Program-made: the position numbers and the translations under genes
The notes under the pieces: generated by a model
What the model was told of the DNA's origin: nothing
Databases searched by the model: none
The model's input: only the letters and a program-made list of their open reading frames with translations
Part shown: positions 36,539 through 48,860 of the stretch, one piece after another
Layout of the letters: the number at the start of each line of letters is the position of its first letter
Position numbering within the stretch: position 1 is the first letter of the stretch
Assembly: GCF_012489685.1 (NCBI RefSeq)
Contig: NC_080044.1
Location: forward strand, 60,131,507-60,195,506
DNA: 64,000 nt
Direction: 5' to 3'
Source: Lotus japonicus
Lineage: Eukaryota > Streptophyta > Magnoliopsida > Fabales > Fabaceae

Positions 36539-39500
36539 TGAGAGAGGCAGAGGGTGAGCTGGATAAACTACTTGAGCAACAAGAAATATGGTGGAGTCAG
36601 AGGTCCAGGGCTAATTGGCTTAAATTTGGTGACAAAAATACCAAATTTTTTCAGCAGAAGGCTACACAAAGGAAGAAAAGGAATTTGATTGAGAAAATAA
36701 AGGGTGACGGCGGCAGAGAATTTATTGATGACCCTAGCATCGGGAGAGTGTTGGGAGACTATTTTATTAGCTTGTTTACTAGTTCCTCACCGTCGGGAGT
36801 TCAGGATGTTGCAGCTCTTGTGGCGAATAGGGTTAATGCTACTCATCTTGAGGTGTTGTCTGAGCCTTTCACGAAGCAGGATATAGAAGAAGCTTTGTTC
36901 CAGATGCATCCGACAAAAGCTCCGGGGATGGATGGTTTTCCAGCACTCTTCTACCAGAGACATTGGGATCTTATTGGCGATGATGTTGCTCATTTCTGCT
37001 TACAGGTTCTTCATGGAACTGCTTCACCAGGTAGCATTAATAATACTTTGTTAGTTTTAGTTCCAAAGGTTAAGAAGCCGGAACATGCTACGCAGTTTAG
37101 GCCAATTAGCTTGTGCAACGTTTTATTTAAGATAATTACTAAGACCATTGCAAATAGATTGAAAATCATTTTGCCTGATTTGATTTGTAACACTCAAAGT
37201 GCCTTTGTTCCTGGTCGTCTGATTACAGACAATGCCTTGGTGGCGTTTGAATGTTTCCATTATATGAAGAAAAGAATTACTGGCCGGAATGGCATGATGG
37301 CTTTAAAATTAGATATGTCGAAAGCTTATGACCGAGTTGAGTGGTCTTTTCTGAGTTGTGTGCTTCAGAGCATGGGTTTCCCAGAATGTTGGGTGAATTT
37401 AATTATGAACTGTGTTTCTACAGTTAATTTTTCAATTATGATGAATGGAAACCCCCAACCATCTTTTTTTACCTCATCGAGGCCTAAGACAGGGGGATCC
37501 TCTCTCGCCATATTTGTTTATCCTATGTGGGGAAGTTTTTTCTGCGCTAATTCAGAAAGCAATTGTTGCAGGGTCTTTGCATGGTATCAAGGTGGCTCAA
37601 AAAGCCCCTGTGATTTCCCATTTACTTTTTGCAGATGATAGCATCGTGTTTGCTAAAGCTAATAGACAGGAGGCGGAATGCATTTCTGATATACTTACTA
37701 CTTATGAAAAGGCCTCAGGACAAGTTATAAATCTGGATAAATCAATGCTCTCAGTTAGCCGTAATGTGCTTGATACTAGTTTCAATGAGCTTAAACAGCT
37801 TTTGGGTGTAAAGGCAGTGGAGAGTTTTGACAAGTACTTGGGACTTCCAACTATTATTGGTAAGTCTAAATCCCAGATTTTTAATTTTGTTAAAGATAGA
37901 GTTTGGAAAAAGCTTAAGGGTTGGAAAGAGAAGTTCCTCTCTCGTGCCGGGAGAGAGGTTCTGATCAAATCCATAGCTCAAGCCATTCCCTCTTATGTTA
38001 TGTCTTGCTTCATTCTGCCTGACAAATTGTGTGCAGAGATTGATAGTATGATTGCTAATTTCTTCTGGGGTGGAGATGCTACCAAACGGGGCCTTCATTG
38101 GGTCAAGTGGAGTCATATGTGCCGGCACAAGAATGACGGTGGCCGTGGTTTCCGTGATTTTAAATCGTTCAACCTGTCTTTGGTGGGGAAGAATTGGTGG
38201 CGGATTTATTCTCAGCCTGATACTTTGCTTGCTCAAATTTTCAAGGCTGTGTATTTCCCTAGAACAACCTGTTGGGATGCCAAGAGAGGGTATCGGCCTA
38301 GTTATGCGTGGACTAGTATTTTGAAATCAAGAGTGATTTTTGAAAAAGGGGCGCGGTGGAGAATTGGTGATGGGAAAAAGGTCCACATTTGGAAGGATAA
38401 TTGGCTTCCCCAAGGTGCACCTCTTTTATATAGGGAAGATTTGGTGGCTGAATGGGGTATTAATACTGTCTCTGATCTGCTTGTACAGCCGCATGGGGCC
38501 TGGAACGTACCATTATTGGAGATGGTTTTTGCGCCCATAACGGTGAAACGCATTACTGAAGTACCAATTCCTATGTTTCGGGGTGAAGATTCTTTATTTT
38601 GGCCCTGTACTATGAATGGTATGTATAGCTGCAAGTCTGGATATCAACTCCTTCAGTCTTTGGCTCATGAGGTTGCCCCTTCTTCTTCTCGAGGTGTTAA
38701 TTTGCTGCCTGGTTTGTGGAAAAAATTCTGGCGGTCGAGTGCTTTACCAAGATGTAAAGACTTGGCGTGGCGTGCGATCAAGGGAGTGCTTCCGGTTCGG
38801 GGAAGCCTGAGGCCCCGTGGGGTGGATGTAGATGCTGTGTGCCCTTTCTGTGAGGCTGAGACTGAGACAACTGATCACGTTTTGGTGAGGTGCCCGGCGG
38901 TTCAGCCTTTCTGGTTTGCTTCACCGTTGGCGATCCGGGTGGCCTCTTTCTCGACCATGCATGAGCTGACTGTGGCTTTCCTTTCTTCAGCAGAGGATGA
39001 GTTAGTGGCTGGTTTCCAGACCTGGTTGTATGCCCTTTGGGAAGCCAGGAATGCTTTAATTTTCAATGGAAGGCAGGTCACCATGGCAGGTTTATTGCAG
39101 CATTTTGTTAAGCTGACGGAGGCTTCCCCACCGTGTCCAGCTCCGGTGCTTCGTGGGAGGAGGGAACCAGCTTCTTCTTGGTCACGACCACGGCAAGGGA
39201 TAGTAAAGATTAAGGTGGATGCTTCATACCGTGAGGGGGAGGGTGCCAGCTACGGTTTGGTGGCGCGGAACTATTTAGGCGAGGTCCTCGCGGCGGCGGC
39301 TTCCACTTCTGTTCCAACCATGTCCGCGACTTTGGCAGAGGCTCAAGGATTGCGTTGGTCCATGGTTATGGCAAATGAGCTGGGCTTCATGAATGTGTGC
39401 TTCGAAACTGATAGCTTACAAGTTTACAGGGGTTGGAGTAGTTCCTTTCAAGGTGGCTCGTATTTGGTTTCAATTTTATCTGATTGTCATAGACTAGCTT

Positions 39501-39676
39501 CTCATTTTATTTCAGTTTCTATTTCTTTTGTTCGCCGTAATGGCAATGCGGTCGCTGATTATCTTGCTCGGCATGCTTCCTCTTATCCGGGGTGTGTCTG
39601 GATAGAAGAAGGCCTGCCTGAGATTACTCCGCTTGTGGACACTGATGTTATGGCTTCTATGCCACGTTCTACTTAA
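36539..39676 (+). pseudogene. LINE ORF2: reverse transcriptase, zf-RVT and RNase H, one frameshift
   Basis: The first frame (to about 37470) carries the pre-RT segment WLKFGDKNTKFF and RT motifs KAPGMDGFPALFYQ, RPISLCNVLFKIITK, QSAFVPGRLITDN and KLDMSKAYDRVEW. The second frame (from about 37466) continues with GLRQGDPLSPYLF, the catalytic FADD box, KYLGLP, GWKEKFLSRAGREVLIKS, a zf-RVT domain (CPFCEAE...DHVLVRCP) and a C-terminal RNase H (KVDASY...ETDSL...VRRNGNAVADYLARHA). The frame changes at a run of seven T (37464-37470), consistent with one base gained or lost there. After that the frame stays open for about 740 codons to the stop at 39676. The endonuclease is missing through 5' truncation, so the copy is dead regardless of the frameshift. 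Confidence 0.92.
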
Positions 39677-39710
39677 TATATTATATATGCTACATTCAAA
39701 AAAAAAAAAA
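36539..39710 (+). mobile_element. 5'-truncated L1-type LINE with A-tail and target duplication
   Basis: The insertion ends in an A-run (39698-39711). It is flanked by a direct repeat of about 13 bp, AAAAGTTTTCCTT, at 36526-36538 and ending at 39720. This is the standard result of target-primed reverse transcription. The 5' end begins inside ORF2 downstream of the endonuclease. The remaining ORF2 is nearly intact, so the copy looks comparatively young. Confidence 0.93.
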
Positions 39711-39720
39711 AGTTTTCCTT

Positions 39721-42572
39721 CAATCCCTGACTATGAATAATATTTGTGTGAATGATCTGGATTGGCAAAACATTCAAAATTTGTAATAACCAAGGTCTAC
39801 ATTAGCAATATGAAATTACGAAGTATGGTAAGTTGTAATAGATGTATAGTAAGTGATATATAAGGAATGAAATAACCTAATTTCTTTTCCTTTCCCCTTA
39901 AGAGTCCACTCAATAAAAATATAACATCTCCTAAAAAAATTAACAACCAAATAGAGAATGTTAATTTTAAACAGAGGGACGAAAAAGTGAGACAGGTGAT
40001 TTCTAATTGATCCTAGATAAATTATGCTATGTGTTGGTAATCTTTACTCTACATTGATTTCTGGTTATAATAAATTGAGCATTAACTTGTAACAATGACA
40101 AGAGGTTGTAGAGGCATATATATTAATGAGTGAAATCTCACTGCTATTTAGCAGTAGAAAGCTAGCCTAATTCAATTTATGAATACATGTTTCGATTGCA
40201 AAGTGCAAAGTCTCAAATTCTGATGTCTAATTTACTAATTAACAAGGCTTGGAAACTCTTAATTTACTAGATCCACATGTTGAAATTTGAATTTCTTTAT
40301 CCCCAACATGAATCGTGTTATGCATTTTCATATAAGGCAGCTATAAGTCATTTGGTAAACCTTCTTTCAAGCTGTTCTAGACTGCTAATGCTTCTCCCTC
40401 TCCCTCTCTCTCCTAGCCTCTTTATTTACATATAGTGACAATTGATAGTTGGAGAGGTACAATAATGCAAAAATGCAGTTTCTCAAACAAGGTGAGCCAC
40501 AAAATCTCTCACATGTAATGTTTGTATTACAAGAGTATTTGTCTTAGCTGTTGGCCTGTTGCACCTAGCATGTGGTCTCTAAACTGGTGAAACTAGTGAG
40601 TAGTTTGGCTCTTTTCTTAATTACATGGTCTGTGTAATTTTAGTTTTACATCTAGCTCAGCTATTGTCTATGGGAGATGAATCAGTAGTTTGGGAAGACA
40701 ACTATAAAAGGCGGTGGCATGTATCTGATACTCCTAGAACTAATTTGGATAAAATGGGAATTGAATAATGATATAAACAACGCCCTAGCTAGGATTGATT
40801 ATTTAGACAATTTTAGTTATTCTTTTTTAGTCACATATTTGAGTGGAGGACATTTTGGTATCCTAACTATCTCATTGAACAGCTTAGGAATTAGCTTTAC
40901 ATAGAATTGTGATACTCAAATATCCTACATTAAATGATGGTATGAAAATACGATAACATAGAGTTTCGTAAACTTTTGTGACACCTGATACGTTTGTGAC
41001 ACCTGGCATAAAAAACATAGAGTTTCGTAAACCTCTACAAGCTGTAAGTATTTCGAGTGTCTTGTAACCACTCATATGATAATGATAATGATATATATAT
41101 ATATATATATAAAATAGCCACCTAAAGATAACTACTTTTCCATCAACCAGGTCGTTAGATCTATTGATTAATTGGACAATTAAACAAGTCAATGGCTGAA
41201 TTTGTGGTCCTCACAGGCTGTACTCAATATGAGTCCACCATTCTGTATATATTTATGTACACAAGTCCACTAGTTGTCTTACCCAAATTTGATTTGTTTC
41301 TCTTTCTTTTGTCAGTTGTAAGCTGCATGACCTGATTACCTGGAAACTTCTTTTAATTTGACATATTGAAAACTTGCATAATCCAGACAGAGAACATATT
41401 AATTTTCTTTTGATATGCAAACAATATATTGATTAAGTACAAGGGGTGCTAACCCATATACATCAGAAACATATTAATGAATTGAAGTAAGAGTACTATA
41501 TTTAGCAAGGAAGATCCAATTGAATTGCTTCGACCTTCTCTCTGAGTATGATGATTAGCACGTTAATTTCATTTTGCTCGTTTGCTTTGGATATCTCGTT
41601 TCTTCTTGGAAATGAGCTGACTTAAATTATCATTTGCAGATAGAAGAAGCTGAAGCATCTTCAGGGACACTCGTACTCTGCACTGCGAAATTAATGCATA
41701 GTATATGATTTTGTTTTCAACTGTGGTGTTAAAGCCAAGCCTAGATTGCTAGCAGGACAATTTTCAGAATCTAGTCTCGTGTATCTTGTCTCCTTGTACT
41801 CTGTCTTGAAACATGTATTATAGAGTATGAGTTGTAATGTGACATGACATTTTCACACCCCTAATGATATGAGGGCGGTGACAAACCATGACAGTAAAAG
41901 TACGTAAAAGACACTTTAATGCTTAAGTCAACAATAGATTAAAAATATAATTTTTTAAGTCGAAATGAGTAATATGAGTGCAATTATGAATAATGTGTAG
42001 CTTACAAAGTGATCAAAGTTGTATACAATAGATACATAGAGATCGAAGAAGTGTTTACCCTTTGTCGGGTTGTTGTATGGTGACATTTGAGATATTAATG
42101 TTGTTTGGGCAAACTTGACCACCAATTCTATCAAATTAGCCTTATGTTGGGTCAATTAATTTGAAAGTATTAATTGTCGTCTGACCGGCCAGCTTAATGT
42201 TCATTTGGTCATATAGTCATTTGAACCGACCAAAACAATAGTGGCTCATGTAGTCATTTGGGCCTACTCATAGGGCAGTGTGATATAATGGTCATGTGAA
42301 AATTAAAACGGTACATAAAAGTAAATCAACATGTATGGATACAAGTTAAGTTGCTTTAAAAGAAAATAATCAAGTTTCTTTCACTTTTTCTCTCAAAACT
42401 CGTGTGAATGTACTTTCACATCGGAGAAAATAGATTTCCATCATGCTCAAAAAATTATTAATATATCATCTCTAGTTTATAAATATTCTGATTTATAATA
42501 AAAGTTGGAGATGTTTGTAGAATTTTAACTTGTATGGTTCATTCTTTTTTTTCGAACGATGCTTGGATTAAT
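39721..42572. other. Intergenic region without a recognisable gene
   Basis: AT-rich with short frames only (40719-40904, 40884-41192, 41955-42155), none similar to a known protein. It includes a CT-rich stretch near 40385-40415 and an (AT)n run at about 41090-41111. I see no paired transposon ends. Confidence 0.5.
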
Positions 42573-42580
42573 ATCCAAAG

Positions 42581-43201
42581 TAGGGATGACAATTTTGCTC
42601 AAACTCATGGGTAGCCACCCGAACCCGATCCGATTTGACGGACAAAACCCGAGTTGATTGGATTTCGGTTTGAGTCTGGGTTTTACTCGTTTGTGTAGCA
42701 GTTTATGAGTTTGAGTTTGGTATTAATTAAATCCGTGCTCATACCCGTCCGAACCCGAACCCGAACCCGAACTTAAAGATACCCGAAACATAAAATTACA
42801 AAAAAATCCTCATACATATGTATATTTATAAACTTTGTTCTTAATGTTTGATGATTAATTGTAGTTTTGTATGTTTGAGAAAGTAAACTCTAAATTATTG
42901 TTGTCTCACTTTGGTGATGGATGGGGATGATGAATAATATTTGTTTTTTTTTTCTTTCTATAAATTTCACTTTTTTTTTTTATGAAAGTAGGTTCTGAAT
43001 CGGGTTCTGAAACGAGTTGCTATTCCACGTAAGTAATGAGTTTGAGTTTGGGTTATGGGTAAATCCGAAACCCAATGAGTTTGGGCATGGATTTCATTTT
43101 ATCGCCCATAAGGGTTTGTGTTTGAGTTTGGGTCCTCAGATTTGGGTTTGAGTTTAGTAAAATTTAAAAGTCGTGTCTGATCCTACCCGTTGCTATCCCT
43201 A
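42581..43201. mobile_element. Non-autonomous hAT element (621 bp)
   Basis: TIRs TAGGGATGACAA and TTGCTATCCCTA (one mismatch) are flanked by a perfect 8-bp duplication ATCCAAAG at 42573-42580 and 43202-43209. Both subterminal zones contain repeated CGAACCCGA / GGGTTTGAGTTTGGGT words. No coding potential. TAGGGRTGRCAA termini with an 8-bp duplication are diagnostic of hAT. Confidence 0.9.
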
Positions 43202-44079
43202 ATCCAAAGGGTCGTGTGTGAATAAAATTTCAAAGAGTTCCTTAAAAAAATTCAAAGAGTGATACTGCACTACAATAAATGATTCATTCATTTTTGTTTT
43301 TGGTTAAGATTCATTCTGTCTTTTTAGTTTTGCTCATAGTGAAATTGGGCCTTTTTTTATGCAACACATTAGGCTTTGTTTTAGAAGGAAACAGTGAACC
43401 TGAAAAGCTCAATTAGTTATGTTCCTGATTGGGCCAATAATAGGCCATTCTTGTTAGCATCCATGGGCTGCATAAGATATTGTTGGGCTGACATCTAATG
43501 ACCTAGCAGGAAAATTTGTCAAATGCAATAAACATTTCTAACACCCTAAAAACTTTATTAAAAGGTGACTTATACTCCTAAAATATATTGCTGTGGTTTT
43601 GGATCCACTTTGAGCATCAGCTAGGACAATATAAGTATACAACATGTGAAATATATAATTTTCCACCACCATTCTACTGTGTTAGCGACTGATTAACATC
43701 ATCTTCCATTTTAAATTTGCATGTGTTTGCTCGATCGTTTGTCAGTTGCTTATGTCAAAGTCTACTATTAATATAGACATCAATTTGATAAAATTAACAT
43801 GAGATACAACCCTGAGTTGGAAAATGGTCAACATCATTAAAATTTTGATGACGTGGTAAAGCATGCATATAGAGGCCTCTCGTGCTTCTCATTTGTGCTT
43901 GCCACACGCCTAGGAACAATAGTTGCTGTGGATGCCACACGCCTTTATGTGTTGCGTATATAATTACTCCTAGGATAAACTTCCATTTCTAGCTTATAAT
44001 AATTAAATTTGTGCATCCATTTTACTCCTTATTCTTAGTTGTTCCACATATTCTTCATCTTGAGTTGTTAGCTATCTTT

Positions 44080-44500
44080 CACGATTTGAATCTGGCTTGG
44101 CACCATGGTTTTTGAATTGTTAAGTGCTTTTCAGACTTTCATGAAGCCGTCTTTGGTGTCCTTGAGGCCTCCTCATCGGCACATCCTCGGGTCGCTCATT
44201 TGGGATATCAAGGATTTATTGGAGCGGTCGTAGACGGTGGTTTTCACGCATACCTTCCAGGAGGGAAATGCTTGCCCGGACTTCTTGGCTAAGCTTGGCG
44301 CTCGCCAGGATGTTTCGTTGATGTCTGTGATGGATCCTCTAGATGGCATGAGCAACTTGTTGTTAGCTGATTCCATATAGGGTCTCCTTTGTGAGGTCGT
44401 AGGTCGGGAGCAGCCCGGTTTTTCGCTTTCTGTTTCTTTTTTTACCTTATGTTCCTAATTACGAGTCTTCATCAAGACAATCACATTTATTAAAAAAAAC
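44080..44500 (+). pseudogene. Fragment of a LINE RNase H domain and 3' tail
   Basis: Reading the plus strand near 44160-44380 gives HILGSLIWDIKDLLERS, HTFQEGNACPDFLAKLGA and MSNLLLADS, the C-terminal end of the plant LINE RNase H (the HTFREGNACADFLAKLGA motif). A stop replaces a tryptophan-like position. About 110 bases of 3' UTR and a short A-tract (about 44492-44499) follow. This is a heavily 5'-truncated LINE unrelated in sequence detail to the one at 36539. Confidence 0.7.
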
Positions 44501-44580
44501 ATATAATGAAGTGAATTAATGTATAGGTTTAAAAAAATATACAATCTTTCACATCTACCTTTAATTAATGTACTGAATAG

Positions 44581-45836
44581 TAGGGCTGAGCATCGGGCGG
44601 GTTCGGGTCAGACATGTCGGTTTTGGACGGTTTTTATCAAGGATATCTCAACCCATTTCCGACCGAATCAGGGATCGGATAACTCGGGTGCGGATTGGGT
44701 CGGCGGGCGGGTTGGACGGGTTGGAATGACGGGTCAAGGATATCTCATACTAGAAAACACAGGAGAAGAATGACAGAAGAAACATTACAGAGAAAGCAAC
44801 ATAATACTGTGTGGTTCTTGAAAAACATTTAGAAATCATATCAACATAAAGCTTGCTCACAATCACCAACAACAACATAGACGAAAAGCTCTCATCTTGC
44901 AAGGTTTGTTGAAGATGATGACCGATCTGACTTCTCAAATCTCTTATTAAAGAGGATTAGCGAACCAGATGTGGGGAGAGGGAACCTTAGGCCATCCATG
45001 GTGGAAAACACAACTTCATTTGCCCTTGATGGTGGCAGTGATGCTCCCTCTGCGACGTCATGACTTGTGAGGAAGAAGAGTCTCTACCAGTTTGAGGATC
45101 GGCGCGGCGAGGATGAAGGAAGAAGATGGGGCTGAGTTTGTGCTTATTAGCTTTGGGTCTTGGATTAGAGGAAAATGTTGAGGTAGTGAGAGAAACAAAG
45201 TTGTTGTAACTTTATTCATTGCCGGTGGTGTTTAGCTTTTTCAAATAAAAAATTAGGGTCCACCTAATATGCACCACTTTTTAATGGTGTAATCTTGCAC
45301 CACTATGTTAATTGTCTATTTTATCCCTGTTCAAAAAATTAATCCCATCAAAATCCACCCGGTAATACCAATATTTTTTTCTTTTTATAAAATAATTTTT
45401 TTTAACAGGGATAAAATGGACAATTGGTATAGTGGTGCAAGGTTGCACCACTAAAAGTGGTGCATATTAGGTGACACCAAAAAATTATATCTTTGAAAGA
45501 CAAGCATTGGGAGTGCAAAAGGTACAGTTTATTTATTTATTTCAATGGAAATTATTACTCCCTCCGCAGCTTTGGTGCACAGAAGTCAAAGAGCTATGGT
45601 AGTAGACTAGTAGGTTGCAAGTTAGCTGTCAATTTTCATTAGTATTTTATATACTTTTGGTCGGTTCGGGTTCCGACGGGATAAAAAAATTACACCCGAA
45701 ACCGACCGTACAATCCGTGTCTAACTGCCTTTCTCCCTTCGACTGAATCCGAGCCCGAATTAATCCGACCGTTGACAGCTTTTTATGTCCGGGTAACTCG
45801 GGTTCCGGGTCGAAAGGACTTTTCTGCTCAGCCCTA
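44581..45836. mobile_element. Non-autonomous hAT element (1,256 bp) with gene-like interior
   Basis: TIRs TAGGGCTGAGCA and TGCTCAGCCCTA are perfect, and the 8-bp target duplication CTGAATAG is perfect (44573-44580, 45837-45844). Subterminal zones are rich in CGGGTTCGGG-type words. The interior (44750-45230) is unlike the ends: mixed composition, short frames on both strands, and a GC-richer patch near 45090-45125. It may be captured host DNA. A Mutator-like MITE sits inside at 45256-45478. Confidence 0.93.
45256..45478. mobile_element. Mutator-like fold-back MITE (223 bp) nested in the hAT
   Basis: Long inverted repeats of about 75 bp run from CACCTAATATGCACCACTTTT on the left to AAAAGTGGTGCATATTAGGTG on the right. 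Flanks are the perfect 9-bp duplication AAAAAATTA (45247-45255, 45479-45487), the size expected for Mutator-like elements. It has no coding content. The target is A/T-rich, so part of the duplication match is low-complexity. Confidence 0.85.
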
Positions 45837-45844
45837 CTGAATAG

Positions 45845-46680
45845 TGTTAAAGAGAATTAATTACTAGTTGTAATCACAACTTTGGAATTAAAAAAGTTTA
45901 ATAAATACAAAGAGTATATGAAAAGAGTAATATTTTTTTCTAAAATATAATCCAAGCTAAGCCACCCATTAATAGTAAGCACGAGATATTGCTGACGATA
46001 CCTAATTTGATTGAGATGAAAAAACTTCTTCTATTACGGCTAAAATTTCACCTTCATGTAAGAACTCCCGCTTTTTAATCTATTGTGCTCTTCAAGACAA
46101 CATTATGATCCTCTTTCATCTAAAGTCTACATATATTTGCATTTTGAAATTGGATATGAAAAGAGCTTTTGCATCAACTTAGAGTTATTTTTTTCGCTGC
46201 TTGAGGTGAGAGTCTTTTAGTTTATGAGTATCGTGTTGGTTGAGCAATCCCTCTCACATCGTGTTGTTATGCAATTTAAGATGGATAAAAACATTTTTGA
46301 ATGTTTATGAGTGCCATAAACCATCCCAAACTCGTAGCTACACGATGTGAGAGACATCTCCTCAACCAACATCGTTGAACCTGCTAGTCTTTAACAATTA
46401 CTTCAAGATGAGGGTGAAGATGAAAGTACTATGCAACTCCAAAACGTAAGGAAGATAGAGGAAAATGGGATATGATTTGGGGATACAATTAGGGTTCAAT
46501 AGGGATTTAGTTAGTGTAATTGTCCATATCATATATAATTTAGTTCATGTATGATGTGTCAAAAAAGGGCCATGTAGGATGATTACTAAGTAAAAAAAAT
46601 GCCACATAATATCTTAGTTTAAATAATAAATTGTGAGACGAAAATCTATGAAATTTATTTTGAAGACCAATTTAAATTTA
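45845..46680. other. Upstream region of the bHLH47-like gene
   Basis: No gene or paired transposon ends. GTTGGTTGAGCAATCCCTCTC at about 46234-46254 and its inverted relative GAGACATCTCCTCAACCAAC at about 46350-46369 hint at a short inverted-repeat relic. Distal promoter elements may lie here. Confidence 0.4.
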
Positions 46681-46683
46681 TCC

Positions 46684-46690
46684 TATATAA
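46684..46690 (+). promoter_or_regulatory. TATA box of the bHLH47-like gene
   Basis: TATATAA lies at the expected place before a leader that reaches the splice donor at 46995. Predicted transcription start is about 46715, which puts the ATG at 46704 outside the transcript. Confidence 0.55.
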
Positions 46691-46732
46691 ACTTTGCAAT
46701 AAAATGGAAAATGAAGAAAAGCCAAGAGGACT

Positions 46733-46738
46733 CACGTG
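46733..46738 (+). promoter_or_regulatory. G-box (CACGTG) at the transcription start region
   Basis: ACTCACGTGGG contains a perfect palindromic G-box about 45 bases after the TATA box. In Arabidopsis, group IVc bHLH proteins (bHLH34, bHLH104, ILR3, bHLH115) bind the POPEYE promoter at G/E-boxes. That this site is used here is inference. Confidence 0.5.
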
Positions 46739-47365
46739 GGTAACTCAATGGAGGTGGGTGATCGCAGCAAAAGATAATGACCTCTCCACGCGCCTTCGTG
46801 TGACCGGTGTCCTCCCGCCACACTCCATTGCAGTAACAAATCTTATTTCTCTCTCTTCTGCCCTAATTTCATTCAAATCTTCCATTTCTCGCTTCCAATT
46901 CTCAATAATCATCATCCACTTCATCCTCTAATTTCACTCTGATTCACAATTCAACATATTCCAATTCGATACCTTCAGATTCATCTTCCAAGAGGTGGGT
47001 CACCAAAACCACTTCTTCCCTTTTCTTCTTTTTGTTTTGTTGGGTGATTGGGTCGATTTCCATTTGATCTGTTGAATTTCGTGATGCTCTGTTTGTTTTC
47101 TATGATTTTGGGAACTAAAGTTGGGAACTTTGCTTATTTATATTGATGGGGTTACAAGGGAAGGGGTTCATTGCACCTGGAACACAAACATGAAACATGG
47201 GCTTTACTTTGTTATCACCAGTAAAAAAATTGAAAGAAGGAAGAAAATATTCAGTTTTCCTTGTATTTCATTTTGGGGTGTTCCATTTGCTTGTCCTGTT
47301 TTTGAAGGGTGAAAAGTTTAGATAGTCTTGTTTTTCTACATCAGGAAATAGCTGGTTTAGCTGAT

Positions 47366-48860
47366 ATGGGTTCAGAGAGTCTGGGTCCGGTGGTTGAGAC
47401 ATCAGAAAACAGGTCAGAGATTTGTTACATTAAATTGGCTTTCTTACATTATTTCTTGGGGGGAAATTTCTTGAATTGTTTCAATAATTTTGATGTATGA
47501 ATTGATTTAAGTATAAATATCGATTGTTCTGTGTGTTCAAACTTTGATGCTATTGGATACTTCATTTGGTTGTACTTGTTTCTACCACAAATGTTAAAAT
47601 TTAGATATAACTAGTGATAAGAAGTGGTGGTGGTGGTGGTGTTTGTTGCTGCGGCGGCTATAGTAGTTATTACAATACTAATAGCACTGCATGCTGGGTG
47701 TCTCTTGCATGAGTAGTTTGTGTGGAACAACAGGTTCATTATCTGGATTCAGTTTTTTTGTAAATTTGATTTGCTTCAGGTCTTCTGGTAAAATGAACCA
47801 AGGGAAAGCCCCCAGGAGAGTTCACAAGGCTGAACGGGAGAAAATGAAGCGTGAACATTTGAATGAACTCTTTCTTGATCTTGCCAATACACTTGGTAAT
47901 CCCTTGTACCACTATTTTGTATCTTGAATATGTTCAAATTTTACTTTGGGACTTGTTTGCTCCACTCAACATGGCAATTACATTTGTTTTTAGTTTGTAT
48001 ATCATGCCACCTTTGACATGTTATCTGATATGCTTTTTTGTGATTCTCTTTTTTCCTTTTCTTTGGTTTTTGGGGATAGATCTAAATGAGCAGAACAATG
48101 GAAAGGCTTCTATATTGTGTGAAGCTTCTAGGCTGCTAAAGGACTTGCTCTGTCAGATTGAGTCCCTCAAGAAGGAGAACGTATCTCTGTTGTCTGAATC
48201 TAATTATGTAAGATTGGCACTCTTTTCCTCCATTTCCCTTCATTTTACCCTTTTTAGAGTACTGCATGTTGAATTTTGATTTATATCCAGAAGAGTTTTT
48301 ATCATTTGCTAGGTGACTTGAAATCCTTTCTGTTTAAGTAATCTTTCGACTAGTTACTTGAGCTGATTGGCATTTAATCATACTTTGGAAATCAATACTT
48401 TGATGTCCCATATCAAACACATTCTTGTATCTGGTTGTATTTGCCATTTGATGTGTTTGGCTTCATTGAGCAGGTGACCATGGAGAAAAATGAGCTGAAG
48501 GAGGAGAATTGTAGCTTAGAAACCCAAATTGAGAAACTTCAAGGTGAGATTCAAGCAAGAGTTGCACAGTCTAAACCAGACCTGAATGCACCTCCTCATT
48601 TGGAACTTGAGCCACCAGAGCAGACAAATTTTCCTGGACAATCTATCCAAGTGCCTACCATGGAACCTACCTTGCCGCAAGGACCTGCGGTTTTGGTTGT
48701 TCCCTTTCGCCCCGATCTTCAAACTGCTTTTCCGGTTCCTAATATATCTGAGCTCATGCCAAAACCTGCACCTGTTGTCAGCAAACCTCATGCCAGGTAT
48801 CCTACACCGGCAGATTCATGGCCCTCAAAGCTGCTTGGAGAGCAACCAACTTCAAACTAA
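47366..48860 (+). CDS. PYE: bHLH transcription factor bHLH47 / POPEYE-like
   Basis: Coding exons 47366-47412, 47780-47895, 48080-48207 and 48474-48860 join in frame to 225 residues (Arabidopsis PYE has 240). A 5' UTR exon (about 46715-46994) and an intron to 47344 precede the ATG, read from GT/AG sites. The bHLH spans about residues 29-78 (RRVHKAEREKMKREHLNELF, then LNEQNNGKASILCEASRLLK). A heptad coiled coil follows (about 79-128), then SKPDLNAPP at 131-138, a DLNxxP EAR repression motif, and the family tail PTPADSWPSKLLGE. In Arabidopsis PYE represses metal-homeostasis genes such as NAS4, FRO3 and ZIF1 and limits the iron-deficiency response, interacting with ILR3 and related bHLHs in the nucleus. 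Assignment rests on near-continuous similarity over bHLH, coil and tail. A GGT microsatellite lies in the intron at about 47622-47641. Confidence 0.93.

Noticed and set aside
43264..43300. CACTACAATAAATGATTC as a CACTA terminus
   Set aside because: No matching opposite end or 3-bp duplication was found. The word alone is too short.
46704..46931. 75-codon frame before the bHLH47-like gene as an upstream ORF
   Set aside because: Its ATG lies only about 14 bases after the TATA box, probably before the transcription start.
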